This document shows, one piece after another, positions 1-9,690 of a DNA stretch of 64,000 nucleotides. A program made the position numbers and the translations under genes. Within the stretch, counting starts at the first letter, position 1; every line of letters starts with the position of its first letter. The notes under the pieces were generated by a model that was not told the origin of the DNA, ran no database searches, and worked only from the letters and a program-made list of their open reading frames with translations. The stretch spans positions 211,222,965 through 211,286,964 of the forward strand of contig OX352774.1 of assembly GCA_947095535.1 (NCBI GenBank). The letters run 5' to 3'. The stretch is from Poecilobothrus nobilitatus. Taxonomy: Eukaryota; Arthropoda; Insecta; Diptera; Dolichopodidae.

Positions 1-640
1 TACCTTTTAAAGAAAGATGATATTTATGAAAACAAGAAGTTTAATAAATGTAATTGTATTATAAATCTTAAATATTCACTTATTACAATCTCGATTTTTA
101 ATTTTTGTAAGTTTTTCGTAATAAATCTATAGTTCCTTTAATTTAAAAATTTAAGAAAAAATAAAAACTAGATTTGAATGGATTTCAATTGATTCGTGAA
201 AATGTCCTTTAAATCAATTGATTATAAAACTATTAGAAATCAAAATATTTCAATAAATTTTTTGTTGAGAGTGCAATGTAGCATAATATTTAAATTCGTT
301 TTATTATTATCATTTTAGTTTTTTTTTTTGAACGTGACAATATTTACAATAGAATAACTTTTTCATTTTTTTGAAATCATGATACTGTGAAATATGAAAT
401 TTGAAAAGAAATCTTTTAACTTATTTTGTTTTTTTTTTTGGTTTCTTTTGTTGGCTATATAAATGTATTGAAGCAAAAAATATTAGATTGTAATGGTAAA
501 TTTTCAATTTTATATCAAATTTAAGTTGATCAGTGCATTCAATTTGAAATACATGATGGAATGCAATTGTTTGATTTTTAAAATTGGAAAATAAAACAAA
601 AGAGTATCCTAAAAGTATGCAATTAATTTTTAAGTGTATG
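1..640. other. A+T-rich non-coding DNA, nothing identified
   Basis: Very A+T-rich sequence with T-runs (around 320 and 430) and no repeat or coding signal that I recognise. The only long open frame (reverse strand, 421-801) runs into the neighbouring SINE and has low-complexity composition, so it is not supported as a gene. Confidence 0.6.
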
Positions 641-724
641 TATTGTAAAAGAACTGAGGGCTCTACTGATATTATAACAATTAATTGTATAATGTTAGAC
701 TTAAATAAATAAATAAATAAAAAA
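641..724 (+). mobile_element. Orphan LINE/SINE-type 3' end with (TAAA)n tail
   Basis: A short 3'-end fragment. An ATTATA/TATAAT hairpin at about 676-698 is followed within a few bases by a (TAAA)n tail (about 704-722). This is the same order of hairpin then tail seen at the ends of SINE A and the I-like LINEs nearby. Nothing diagnostic of the element body survives upstream, so it could be a truncated LINE or a SINE. The next element starts about 8 bases after its tail. Confidence 0.45.
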
Positions 725-728
725 AAGT

Positions 729-1008
729 TGGGGCTTCGGTATCTTAGTGGGTAGACGTGTGGTGTATTAACCGAAGGAATGTGAGTTCGATCCCTGTACA
801 AGGTCGTAAGTGTTTTTTTCTTTACATACCCCTCTTACGACCAAATATAATGTGAATATATAGTATATAATATAAACAAAATAAATAATATTAGTATATA
901 ATTTAATAATAGTATAAAAACCTATAATGACCTTGGTAGCCGATGGTTCAATAATATTGCGTTACATTTATGTATGCAATATTAATATAAATAAATAAAT
1001 AAATAAAC
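729..1008 (+). mobile_element. SINE A copy 1, full length, tRNA-derived head and LINE-like 3' end
   Basis: A retroposon of about 275 bp. The head resembles a tRNA, with an RNA polymerase III A-box-like TATCTTAGTGGGT (about 740-752) and a B-box-like GAGTTCGATCC (783-793). Next comes a central hairpin, GGTCGTAAG (802-810) pairing with CTTACGACC (834-842), and then an A+T-rich body. The 3' end has CCTATAATGACCTTGGTAGC, a hairpin AATATTGC/GCAATATT (953-960/976-983) and a (TAAA)n tail. The copy at 44943-45224 is nearly the same along its whole length on the other strand, so the family was recently active. It is non-coding. By its shared 3' end it probably borrows the machinery of an I-like LINE (inference). 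Confidence 0.82.
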
Positions 1009-1029
1009 TTAAAAAAAAGTTTAGTTTTA

Positions 1030-1148
1030 ACTTTACATAATGTTCTAATTCTTAGCCAGATCCATAATGGACTTAGTAACCGAGGCTAATACTAATATTG
1101 CTGAAGTTGTTTTTTTTTGTAATATATATAAATAAATAAATAAATAAA
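1030..1148 (+). mobile_element. Orphan LINE-type 3' end with (TAAA)n tail
   Basis: Contains the CATAATGGACTTAGTAACCG motif equivalent to the 3' end of SINE A and of the LINE relic that follows. An AATATTGC...GTAATAT arm pair comes next, then a (TAAA)n tail (about 1129-1148). The body is lost. It lies directly between SINE A and the 5' truncation point of the LINE relic, in the same orientation. The source could be either LINE or SINE. Confidence 0.55.
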
Positions 1149-1154
1149 AAAAAA

Positions 1155-2690
1155 CAAATAATTTATTAAAACTAATTTGCCGATACAAATTTGCGCCTCC
1201 AATCAAAACGGCGTTATTAATTACGAAAGCTTTACAGTTTGACAAGATTGAATACGTCATAACGATTTATGGTTATACTAACAAAACACATTTTGATCAA
1301 GTGCAGAAGCAAATAAATCAATCGGTTATAATTGCTTTAGGAGCGTTAAGAACCACGAACATTGAGAGCCTATATATAGGTCTGGCTTTCCTACTTTTGA
1401 AGAAAGACAAGATCTGAGTTGTCCTCCAAATTTTGACATAATCAGTTTAGTGACGTACAACAACCTTTAAATAAATTAGTCACACCAATAATCAATGAAG
1501 ATATAATTATACCAAAATTGTCCTCTATCGTGAAGGCCATAGACTTTTTAAATCGTAATGATATTACTTTTGAAAAACTATTAAAATTCAGAGTTCAGCG
1601 TACCTTCGTAAAAAACATAAACACAGTTATCGACACATCTATAGCTCATTATACAAAACAAAAACCAGCTGTCAAATCTATAGCCAGTTATTCCAAAGAG
1701 TTTGTAATACTTACTCTAACGAATATCAAATTTCTACCGATGCAACAAAATCGGAATTGGGAGTTGCAATAGCCGTAGTAGACACCGAAAAGCTGCTCGT
1801 TAATAAAAGCCTACCAGCAACTTCGCAAATTTATAACGCAGAAATAACCGGAATATATGAAGCTGTAATATCCTGTGCTAACCAAAATAGCAGCAACATT
1901 TGATTTTTACAGACCAAAGCGAAGGATATAAGTAAACAAATCTTCACTAATAGCCAATTACAATGAAACCCCTCAAATAGTTTTCTTAAACGTCACACAG
2001 CAATCCATCCAAAATATGAGATTGGAAAAAGAGCACTAGAAATAAAAATATGTAAAATTCATCTGGGATATACCATCCATACAAAGCAAATCTATTTGTA
2101 AATTCAAGCGCTACCCTACGTCCACACTTTGGCAATATTATGTCCGTTAAGCATATATTTCTGGAATGCCAGATAACGTTAAATATAATAGAAAACTATA
2201 ATAAAAATATAAACACACTGTTAGTCCCTAAATTAGAAAATGTAGAATTAATAGCAAAAATATCTATAATGTTTAATATATGGTCTACTATCTAGTATTA
2301 CTTATCATTATTATATAAACGTAAGTTGTACTGCCATTATTTAACTATAGTAAAAACACAAAATATCTAAAATTAAGAATATTTAAAATCATGAAAACTA
2401 CAATAACAGAAGTAATAGTAATAATAAATAATCAAATTGTAAATCAATTTTAAATAATCAATTTCGTTGTATCCTATCCATTGCATTATTTATTTAAGAT
2501 TAAGTAACAGTTATTTTAAAAATTAAGAATTTTGTAGTAGATATTGTTTAATTATCAAATAACTTTTGCAAGTAAATGTATTCTCTTTTTCTAGAACCCG
2601 TAATGGCCCCAGCAACCGAGAGTAACACTAACATTACTTAAATTTTTTATGTAATATTAGAAAGCTAAATAAATAAATAAATAAATAATT
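1155..2690 (+). mobile_element. 5'-truncated I-like non-LTR retrotransposon relic
   Basis: A LINE of about 1.5 kb that has lost its ORF1 and most of its reverse transcriptase. What remains, in order, is the end of the RT region, RNase H, a C-terminal zinc-knuckle region, a 3' UTR with TAATGGCCCCAGCAACCGAG (about 2601-2620), a CATTAC/GTAATATT hairpin (2632-2637/2651-2658) and a (TAAA)n tail (about 2667-2688). The 5' junction lies just after the (TAAA)n tail of the preceding element. An RNase H domain plus a simple-repeat tail is typical of I-group elements. The clade is not certain, since R1 and LOA elements can also carry RNase H. Confidence 0.82.
1185..2180 (+). pseudogene. Decayed RT C-terminus, RNase H and zinc-knuckle region of I-like LINE
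   Basis: The translation must change frame several times. At about 1187-1375 one frame reads KFAPPIKTALLITKALQFDK and then IEYVITIYGYT and IALGALRTTNIESLY, a pattern found at the end of LINE reverse transcriptases. A shift then leads to SGFPTFEERQDL (about 1379-1415). RNase H starts at about 1735 with TDATKSELGVAIAVV (first catalytic Asp). It continues to IYNAEITGIYEAV (catalytic Glu) and hits a stop at about 1900. A further frame gives SVKHIFLECQ (about 2145-2173), the His-Cys half of a CCHC knuckle. Because of the stops and frameshifts it cannot make an active protein. A 84-codon open stretch at 1518-1772 is only an undisturbed part of this relic. Confidence 0.8.
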
Positions 2691-2700
2691 TTAAAATAAT

Positions 2701-3062
2701 ATGGGGCTTCGATGGCAGAATGATTAAGCACTTGGCTTATTAACCGAACAAGTGCAAATGATTTTTAATTGAAAACAAACCCCTTTAGCCATCAAAAAAA
2801 AAATTTTTTTTTTTAATGCATTTCTGTGGACACATAAATGTGAACTGAAAATTATACAGCCTTTCGTGTTCAGGCGTGGATGTAAATGTCGTAAGGGGGA
2901 ATAACTCTTACGACATGTGTGGGATTCGAACCCACACTCCCTCGGTGTTTTACAGCGAATTTCATACGCTCTTACCCACTAGGCCACCGAGGTCGCTATT
3001 CATCAAAAATAGTGTAAATATATAATATAAACAAAACAAATTATATATTAATAATATATTGC
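2701..3062 (+). mobile_element. SINE A copy 3, interrupted by SINE B and 3'-truncated
   Basis: It starts about 13 bases after the (TAAA)n tail of the LINE relic with ATGGGGCTTCGATGGC, a diverged SINE A head (A-box-like GCAGAATGATTAAG). Sequence like the SINE A body (AACCCCTTTAGCCATCAAAA) is broken at about 2798 by a reverse-oriented SINE B. It resumes at 3001 with TAGTGTAAATATATAATATA, which matches the SINE A body after the hairpin. The 3' LINE-like end is missing. Confidence 0.65.
2799..2999 (-). mobile_element. SINE B copy 1, tRNA-derived, nested in SINE A
   Basis: Read on the minus strand, the head starts at about 2996 (GCGACCTCGGTGGCC) with an A-box-like GGCCTAGTGGGTAAG and a near-consensus B-box GGGTTCGAATCCC (about 2935-2923). 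The central hairpin GTCGTAAG...CTTACGAC follows, as in SINE A. The family-specific tail carries GCCTGAACACGAAAGGC and CACATTTATGTG and ends in an A-run (T-run on the plus strand near 2812). The repeat CATCAAAAA occurs at 2790-2798 and 3001-3009 as a 9-bp target-site duplication, so it inserted after the host SINE A. It is not a tRNA gene because the tRNA-like part carries a non-tRNA body and poly(A). Confidence 0.85.
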
Positions 3063-3079
3063 AGGGATCGTATCAGAAT

Positions 3080-3570
3080 TAAAATGTTGTGAAATTATAA
3101 AATTCCAATTTTTTTTTTAATTTTGATTTTCCACAGTTCTGAGTTTACACAATTCTAAGCTAAAAGATTCTGAGATTTTTATTTTTTTTTTTTGGAGTTT
3201 TTTTTTTTTGTATTCTATATGTTTTGTTGTATGTGTTTGTAAATATGTGTATGGAAAAAAAATTATTAGAGGGAATTTTTTAGGCTAGTTATAAAATCAG
3301 GGTTTCAAAAAATCAGGGTTTGTAGGTTAGTTATAAAATCAGGATTTGTTTAGCGTGAGTCACTATTTTAAATACTTTTGTTTTGAAAATACCATATGAA
3401 AAAAAAAATAATTAAGACGGGTTTTAACAGTTAGTAACAAAATCAATATTATATGTATTTCTAGGATTGTATTGTAATTCAAAATTTCGTGTCACTCAGA
3501 ATTTAAAAAATCATAATTTTATAATAGGTACAAAATTTTGTAACTCAAAATTGTAATTTTTTTACACAGA
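3080..3570. repeat. Uncharacterised dispersed repeat, possibly a foldback MITE
   Basis: Contains repeated GTTATAAAATCAGGG motifs (about 3290-3345). The segment 3230-3310 matches, in reverse orientation, 33695-33835. Sequence near the two ends (ATTCTGAG-containing, about 3135-3180 and 3490-3510 reversed) looks loosely inverted, which suggests a degraded palindromic element. No ends or target duplication could be fixed. Confidence 0.4.
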
Positions 3571-5227
3571 TTTTTGTTATCAAACCCATATTGCATTATC
3601 TTATAAGATTTGTAATATTAATATAAAAGTGAATAAATTTTTGTCTTAAAATAAAATTGTGAATCAACTTTAAAAATAAATCATTACAGTTTTTATTTTT
3701 ATTCTTTATATAGATTATAATAAAAGCTACTCTTTTATTTTTGTTTTTTACGTTTCAAAACAAGGAAAAGTTATAGTCCTTTTTTTTTAAATATTTTATT
3801 CTCATTTTGATAATAAATTTTTAGAATTTGTTTCATTTATACGAAAAAAATTCTTGTTGACCTTAGATTATTCGTTTTTTTTTTTTGTATAAAAAAAAAA
3901 AAACTTAATTATTTTCTGGTATTCATTTTATCATTTTAATTGCTTCTAATTTTTTTTTTATCTTAACTAAGCAAAAATTTTTAAGTCGTTTTTATTTTAA
4001 CTTATATTCTTTTGATCGTTATCCTTGGTAAAATACAGTTTATACAAATAACTTGAATTATTGTATACATAAATTTTAATGGTTATAATCAAGTCTTTTC
4101 TTTCTCTTTCTTTTATATCAAGTAATAATTTCTTGTTATAATATATAATATAACTTGTATAAAAATTCATCAAAAAAAAGAGAAATTCACTGAATTTTTC
4201 TTATTTATCTAAAAATAAATGAATAAATATTTTTTAAGGATTATATTAAATTTTTAAATATTGTATAACACAAAAAAAGGAGAGCAATATAAAATACAAT
4301 TTTAAAATCTTTTTAATAGAAATTTTAGTAAAATAATTCATTAAAACTAAAAGAATTTAGCCAAATAGCATTAAGCTAGAGAATATCTTTAAAATTCTGA
4401 CAATTGATTAAAACAAAAACAATAATAATATTTTTTTTAGATTATCTTATGTGGCTAAAAACAAAAAAAAACAAAAATTAAATCTATGAATGCTTGATTT
4501 ATATCATAAAATCAATCAAATCTTCATCAATTATTATCTCAAAAATTTTTTATCATAAACTACAATTATCTTCAAATCGAAATCAACCGATATGATTTTG
4601 ATTCTTGTCATCGATTGAGTAAGCCTTCTTAATCCTTTTGGGAAATCTAGTGGTTGATTGTTTGAATTTTTGAACTTTTTTCTTTTTTTTTTTTTTTTTT
4701 TTTTGGGTTTTCTTTTTTATCAACAGATTTAAAATTAAAAATGTTTTTCCTTTTTTTCATTTTGATAAATTTTTTTTTTTTTTTGACTATATTGAAATTT
4801 TACCAATAGATTTTTGTTATTTTGTTGTTAATTTCATAAATAAGCTCAGTCTATAAATGCATATTGATTTTGAACAGATTCAATCTTATTGTGTTGTAGT
4901 TTTTTAAATACTTAAAATCCTGAAAAAACCAATGCCAAAAAAAAAAAAAAAATAAACAAAAATTTTTAATATAAACCATATGATGATTGTTGGTTGGTCT
5001 TGCAGGATACTATAATGTACCATAATATAATAATACTATATATATGTATAAGAAATATGTACTTATATACTGTTGACCAAAAAAAAAAAAAAAAATTCTA
5101 AAGGATTTTATGTTTGATATGATGTTGTCATGTTTTTAAAAATGCAATGATTTTTTTTCTTGAAAATTTTTAACTTTAATAATATTAAAATCGGTTTTAA
5201 TTACAATATTCTGAGATTTCATTTGGT
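3571..5227. other. A+T-rich non-coding DNA with long poly(T)/poly(A) runs
   Basis: No coding or repeat signal recognised. Homopolymer tracts occur near 3865-3903, 4681-4705, 4937-4952 and 5078-5095. A TATATATGTATA stretch lies near 5040. Confidence 0.55.
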
Positions 5228-5229
5228 TA

Positions 5230-5260
5230 CAAAGGGTGTTCAAAATTGAGGTATCATTTT
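5230..5260 (+). repeat. Left inverted terminal repeat of the mariner
   Basis: Reads AAAGGGTGTTCAAAATTGAG and then GTATCATTTT from 5231. It pairs with the right end over about 30 bp with one clear mismatch. A TA lies directly outside at 5228-5229. Confidence 0.9.
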
Positions 5261-5338
5261 AATTTTAATAAAAAAAGACTTTTTTTTTTTGAAATATTAA
5301 ATATATTTTTATTTTAATTTATTACAAATAGGTTTCGG

Positions 5339-6389
5339 TTAATAATGAAAAATTATGTCGGCCAAGTGGCCCCCTCCACTACTTCGGCAGGCTTCCAATC
5401 TTTTAGCAAAATTCTGAATCACGTTGTTCAATAAACTGTTCTCAATGGTTGAAATCTGCTCGATAATGTTGTTTTTAAGCTCTTGAATTGTTGTGGGATT
5501 ATTGCTGTACACTTTCGATTTCATAAAACCCCACAAAAAAAAATCCAACGGTGTCAAATCGTATGATCTTGGTGGCCACATCACTCCTCCTCTACGAGAA
5601 ATAATGCGATCTTCGAACTTTTCCTTCAAAAGATCCATTGTTTCTCTTGCTGTGTGGCAAGTGGCACCGTCCTGTTGAAACCACATATTCTCTACGTTCA
5701 AATCATCAATTTCCCGCCACAAAAAGCTTCGGATCATCTCCTTGTAGCGATTTCTATTGACCGTAATCGCATTTCCATTTTTTTTGTGGATGTACTGGTT
5801 GCTCTAAGATAACCCTTGGATTCTCTTCACTCCAAATGCAGCAATTCTGTTTATTGACGTAGCCATTGAGCTGGAAATGATGAAGATTATTTTGACGTAG
5901 CCATTGAGCTTCGTCGGTGAAGATTATTTTGTTAAAAAAATTTTCATTTTCTTCTTGTTTTTGGATTGCCCAAGAAACGAATTGCCGACGTAATGCATGG
6001 TCCGTTGGTTTTAATTCTTGCGTCAGATGGATCTTATAAGCCTTTAAATGGAGATCATGATGCAAAATGTTGAATAATGTGGATGGTTTGATGTTTAATT
6101 GCTGCGAACGATGACGAATGGAAGTTTTTGGATCTTCTTCAACACTTCTGCTCACAGCTGCTACATTCTCGGTTGAACGGCCACTACGTTAATAAATGTT
6201 GCCTCTGTTATCAAGAACAGGTCCAGTTTGTAGAAATTTATCAACCATCAGCTTGATGGCACGATTTGTTGGAGCATTTTCTCTACCAAATTTTGTTCGA
6301 AATTTCCTAATTACATCTTGAAAACTTTTACCATTTTCAAAAAATGTTGTAATAACAAAAACACGTTGTTCCTTCGTGTAACGTTCCAT
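5339..6389 (-). pseudogene. Broken DD41D mariner transposase
   Basis: The start is MERYTKEQRVFV at 6389, in the helix-turn-helix DNA-binding region of this family (about residues 1-60). I prefer this Met to the upstream one at 6488, which lies in the terminal repeat. Frame is lost near 6189, where a stop precedes SGRSTENVAAV, and resumes through SVEEDPKTSIRHRSQQL. The first catalytic Asp is in IIFTDEA (about 5925). The second is in WFQQDGATCHTA and the third in DLTPLDFFLWG, with 41 residues between them. The C-terminus GGHLADIIFHY ends at 5339. Between HPQK (about 5785) and ITVNRNRYKEM (about 5755) roughly 20 expected residues are missing, with a frameshift. Transposition activity is therefore excluded for this copy. 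Confidence 0.93.
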
Positions 6390-6470
6390 ATTAACTAACC
6401 GGAATATATTTAGAATATACCTAAAGAAACCTCGTATAAAAATTCCAGTTAGAAAAAAAATGGCGGCAAA

Positions 6471-6504
6471 ATCAAAATGATACCTCAATTTTGAACATCC
6501 TTTA
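6471..6504 (-). repeat. Right inverted terminal repeat of the mariner
   Basis: The reverse complement reads AAAGGATGTTCAAAATTGAG and then GTATCATTTT. A TA dinucleotide at 6503-6504 or 6506-6507 can serve as the duplicated target. The exact last base is uncertain by a few bases. Confidence 0.9.
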
Positions 6505-6507
6505 TTA

Positions 6508-7936
6508 ACATGATTGAAATCTGATGATTTTTTAGATTTAAGTAATAAATATGATATGGCCTAATTAAGATAATAAAAGATATAAGTCAGAAAATTTTCA
6601 TTAAAGTTGATTCTAGGTTACAACAGGAATTATCAACTTTAAGTTTTTAGATTAAAAATTTTTTTTTAAAACTAGAAGAGAATCCTTTCCTTTATCATTT
6701 CATTTCATTAAGTTATTAAACTAAGAATATTTGCTATTTGCCATTTGTCATGTTTTAAATTAAAAAATATTTAGTATTGTCAACTATATATAAAAGACAA
6801 TATTTGAAAATAAATATGTTCATACATTCTAAAATAAGTATGGAAACTTCTAAAATTTTAGTGAAGAAATTTATTTCAAATTATTTAACAAGGGACCTTT
6901 TTTTTTTACTCATTGCTTGCTGTAGTTTGGAGTAGAAATAAAAAGGATAATAAAAGTTTAAAATAAATTTAAAATAAATAATTTTTATATGAACTAAAAT
7001 GACTGCCGTAATTGTAAAATTTAATACGTTTAGTAAAATTCCCTTACCTTTTCTATTAAGGCCTTTTTCTAATTTCTTAAAATAAAAAAAAAACAAAATG
7101 CTATATAATAAAAATATTTATATTTAAATAATGCATTGTTTTCTATTTTTTTTTTAATATCTAGGGGAAATATAATATCTGCCTGAAATTTAAATGCAAA
7201 ATTAATAAAAATATACAACAAAAAATATATATTGAAATATACAGTGTATAAATTTAAATCCTTAAATCTTTGAAAAGTTGGTTTTCTTGTTTTCTAATTT
7301 AAATTTTCGTTTTATGTTCTTATTATAGTGATTTTGTAAAAAGGGATCAAAATGTGGTATTGCTAAATTTCAGTAACTGGTATATAGCCATCCCTTTATT
7401 CTACACAATGTTTCATATTTAAAGAAAAAAAAATTTTTAATTGTTTGATTTCAAGGAAATAAATTTAGGAACAAAATTGGAGACAATTTGTTTTTATTTT
7501 GGTTTGGTTAAAGGTTGAAAGGATATTTAGGAAAAAATAGAAAAATAAAAAAATCCTTGATATTTTCAAAAAATTAAAAAAGATTTTTAAGTTGCATTTT
7601 GTTCGTTTTTTTTTTAAAACAAAATTGAACTATTAGATGTATGCATGTATCTAAGTAAGTATGTACATTATATTGAGAGATATTGTGTTATTTAAAACAA
7701 TGAAAATGCATAGAAATTGAAAAATTTTTATTTTTGTAGAATAGATTGCTGTGTTATCTTGTCATTTGTTATTTATCACTTTTCTTGTAAATTATCTTTA
7801 GATATTGTAATGATGTTGAAAATGTATCTTGTTTCTATTAAAAAATTTTATTTTAAAAAACATTCAAAACAGGTCAGAAATAATACAGGATATTTTTGGA
7901 AAAAAATTTTTTATGACTCATAGCATTAATGTTTTG
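6508..7936. other. A+T-rich non-coding DNA
   Basis: No gene or recognised repeat. Short reverse-strand and forward-strand open frames here (6881-7096, 7717-7923) consist of Phe/Lys/Ile-rich low-complexity sequence with no motif. Confidence 0.55.
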
Positions 7937-7991
7937 TTTTTAGCACATTTCCAAAAAAATTTTGAAAAAATGTGCTTATTAGTTTCACTCT

Positions 7992-8013
7992 GTCCGTCCG
8001 TCCGTCCGTCCGT
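7992..8013 (+). repeat. (GTCC)n microsatellite inside family F element
   Basis: About five GTCC units followed by GTCT. It lies at the fixed position found for GTCC/GTCT tracts in fly mini-me/DINE elements and recurs in the F, H and K elements of this window. Confidence 0.9.
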
Positions 8014-8144
8014 CTGTTTACAAAACTTCTACACCGTTAAAGATAGAGAAAAAAAATTTTAACCATAGGTAGGTCTCCTAAAAAAAATAATTTTGTGGAA
8101 CAACTTTTTCATGTAGCCCCCCTCATTACGGAGCTACACCCCCT

Positions 8145-9590
8145 CAAACTTTGAAAAAGCCCTATTTTTAAATGCATATATCTTATGTTCTGCTTAAGAT
8201 TTTTTCAATCTGAAAACGTCATTCGACAGGTATTTCTTTTATCTTTGTAAATTAATATCAAAATTATACAATTTTTTTAAATTTAGTATTTAAATTTACC
8301 GTTATGTGAAAACCAAATTTTGCATGATTTTTCTACTTTCATAACTCCGGCACGCTTCTAGATACAAGCTTGAAATTTTGAGGCAAGAAAGAAATTTTAG
8401 AATTAGTATAAGTTTGCTCAGAAAATTTTTTCGGACCACCCCCTGTTTATGAGCTATTAGGGCTTAAAAATTGAAAATTTGCTATTTTTAAACACCTGTA
8501 ACTTAGGAACCTGCACACATTTTACTTCTGCAAGATGTAAAAATTAAAGCTACAATAATATATTTTTACGTGTGTGAAAGGTTTATTTTAATTGTAAAGG
8601 GTTCCAAAGTTGCAGCTCTTCAAAGTTGTAAAAAAGCCCCATTTTCAGATGTATATATCTCGGGCTCTGCGTAATAGTTTTGCAATCTAAAACCGGCAGA
8701 AGATCGAAAATTTTATTATCTATATAAAACAATATCAAAATTATGTAATATTTTGTAATTTACTATTTAAATTTACCGTTATGTGAAAACCACATTTTGC
8801 ATGAAATTTCTTTTTTCATAACTCCGGCACCCCTTTAGATAGGAACCTGAAATTTTGAGACAAGAAAGAACTTTTAGAATTAGTATAAGTTTCCTCAGAA
8901 AATTTTTTGGTAACGCCCCCTCTTTAAGAGTTATTACGCCTCAAAAATTGAAAATTTGCTATTTTTAGACACCTGTAACTTAGGCACCTGTAAAAATTTT
9001 TCTTCGGCAAGATATGAAAATGAAAGCTACAATAATATATTTTTACGTGTGTGAAAGGTTTATTTTAGTTGTAAAGGGTTCCAAAGCTGCAGCTCTTCAA
9101 AATTGTAAAAAAGCTCCATTTTCAGATGTATATATCTCGGGCTTTGCGTAATAGTTTTGCAATCTAAAACCGGTAGAAGATCGAAAATTTTATTATCTAT
9201 ATAAAACAATATCAAAATTATGTAATATTTTGTAATTTACGATTTAAATTTACCGTTATGTGAAAACCACATTTTGCATGAAATTTCTTTTTTCATAACT
9301 CCGGCACCCCTTTAGATAGGAATCTGAAATTTTGAGACAAGAAAGAACTTTTAGAATTAGTATAAGTTTCCTCAGAAAATTTTTTGGTAACGCCCCCTCT
9401 TTAAGAGTTATTACGCCTCAAAAATTGAAAATTTGCTATTTTTAGACACCTGTAACTTAGGCACCTGTAAAAACTTTTCTTCGGCAAGACATAAAAATTA
9501 AAGCTTCAATAATATATTTTTACGTGTGTTAACAGCTTTTCTTAGTTATATAGGATTCCGGACTTACGGCCCCTCAAAATCTCAAAAATG
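8145..9590 (+). repeat. Three ~477-bp tandem units inside family F element
   Basis: The marker GTTATGTGAAAACCA occurs at 8301, 8778 and 9255. The marker GCTATTTTTA occurs at 8481, 8958 and 9435. Both give a period of 477 bp. Units two and three are almost the same, while unit one is more diverged, which suggests a later duplication of one unit. Frames are closed by stops, so it is not coding. Confidence 0.88.
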
Positions 9591-9690
9591 TCCTATTTTC
9601 AAGTTTTTTCTTATTACATCAAATTTTCAAATTTTTGTGTAAGCCACACTTCTAAACAATTTGTATTGAGTTTTGGAAATGTGCGCTTTT

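Larger units (their letters stand above)
5228..6507 (-). mobile_element. DD41D (rosa-type) mariner element, inactive
   Basis: An element of about 1.27 kb bounded by inverted terminal repeats that share GTTCAAAATTGAGGTATCAT and end next to TA dinucleotides, the usual target of the Tc1/mariner superfamily. The transposase gene fills most of the element on the minus strand. Its third catalytic Asp lies 41 residues after the second, the spacing described for rosa-group mariners. A frameshift or stop after the DNA-binding domain, a deletion between the first two catalytic residues and an internal patch insertion make it a dead copy. It sits in unrelated A+T-rich DNA. Confidence 0.93.
7938..9690 (+). 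mobile_element. Family F element 1: GCACATTTCC-ended repeat with internal 477-bp array
   Basis: The left end has AGCACATTTCCAAAA (about 7941-7955) and the right end has TTTTGGAAATGTGC (about 9672-9685), a terminal inverted repeat. Just inside the left end come TGTGCTTATTAGTTTCACTC and a (GTCC)n tract, and then three tandem units. There is no open reading frame. A related shorter copy at 24.7 kb ends in the same GGAAATGTGC. It shares CACCTGTAACTTAG, CGTTATGTGAAA and CTCCGTAACGG-type blocks with the family K elements, so the two are related inside. It is non-autonomous. The superfamily is not certain; a Helentron/DINE relative or a foldback element is possible. Confidence 0.75.

Noticed and set aside
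421..801. 126-codon reverse-strand open frame
   Set aside because: Its N-terminal part is the antisense of the SINE A head and the rest is low-complexity Lys/Ile/Phe sequence. No motif.
2923..2999. tRNA gene candidate (good A and B boxes), likewise at 20110-20190 and 45150-45222
   Set aside because: Each is joined to a SINE body and tail, occurs in several copies, and lacks a convincing full cloverleaf with a paired acceptor stem.
5493..5678. Forward open frame inside the mariner
   Set aside because: Antisense of the transposase, which has clear catalytic motifs on the minus strand.
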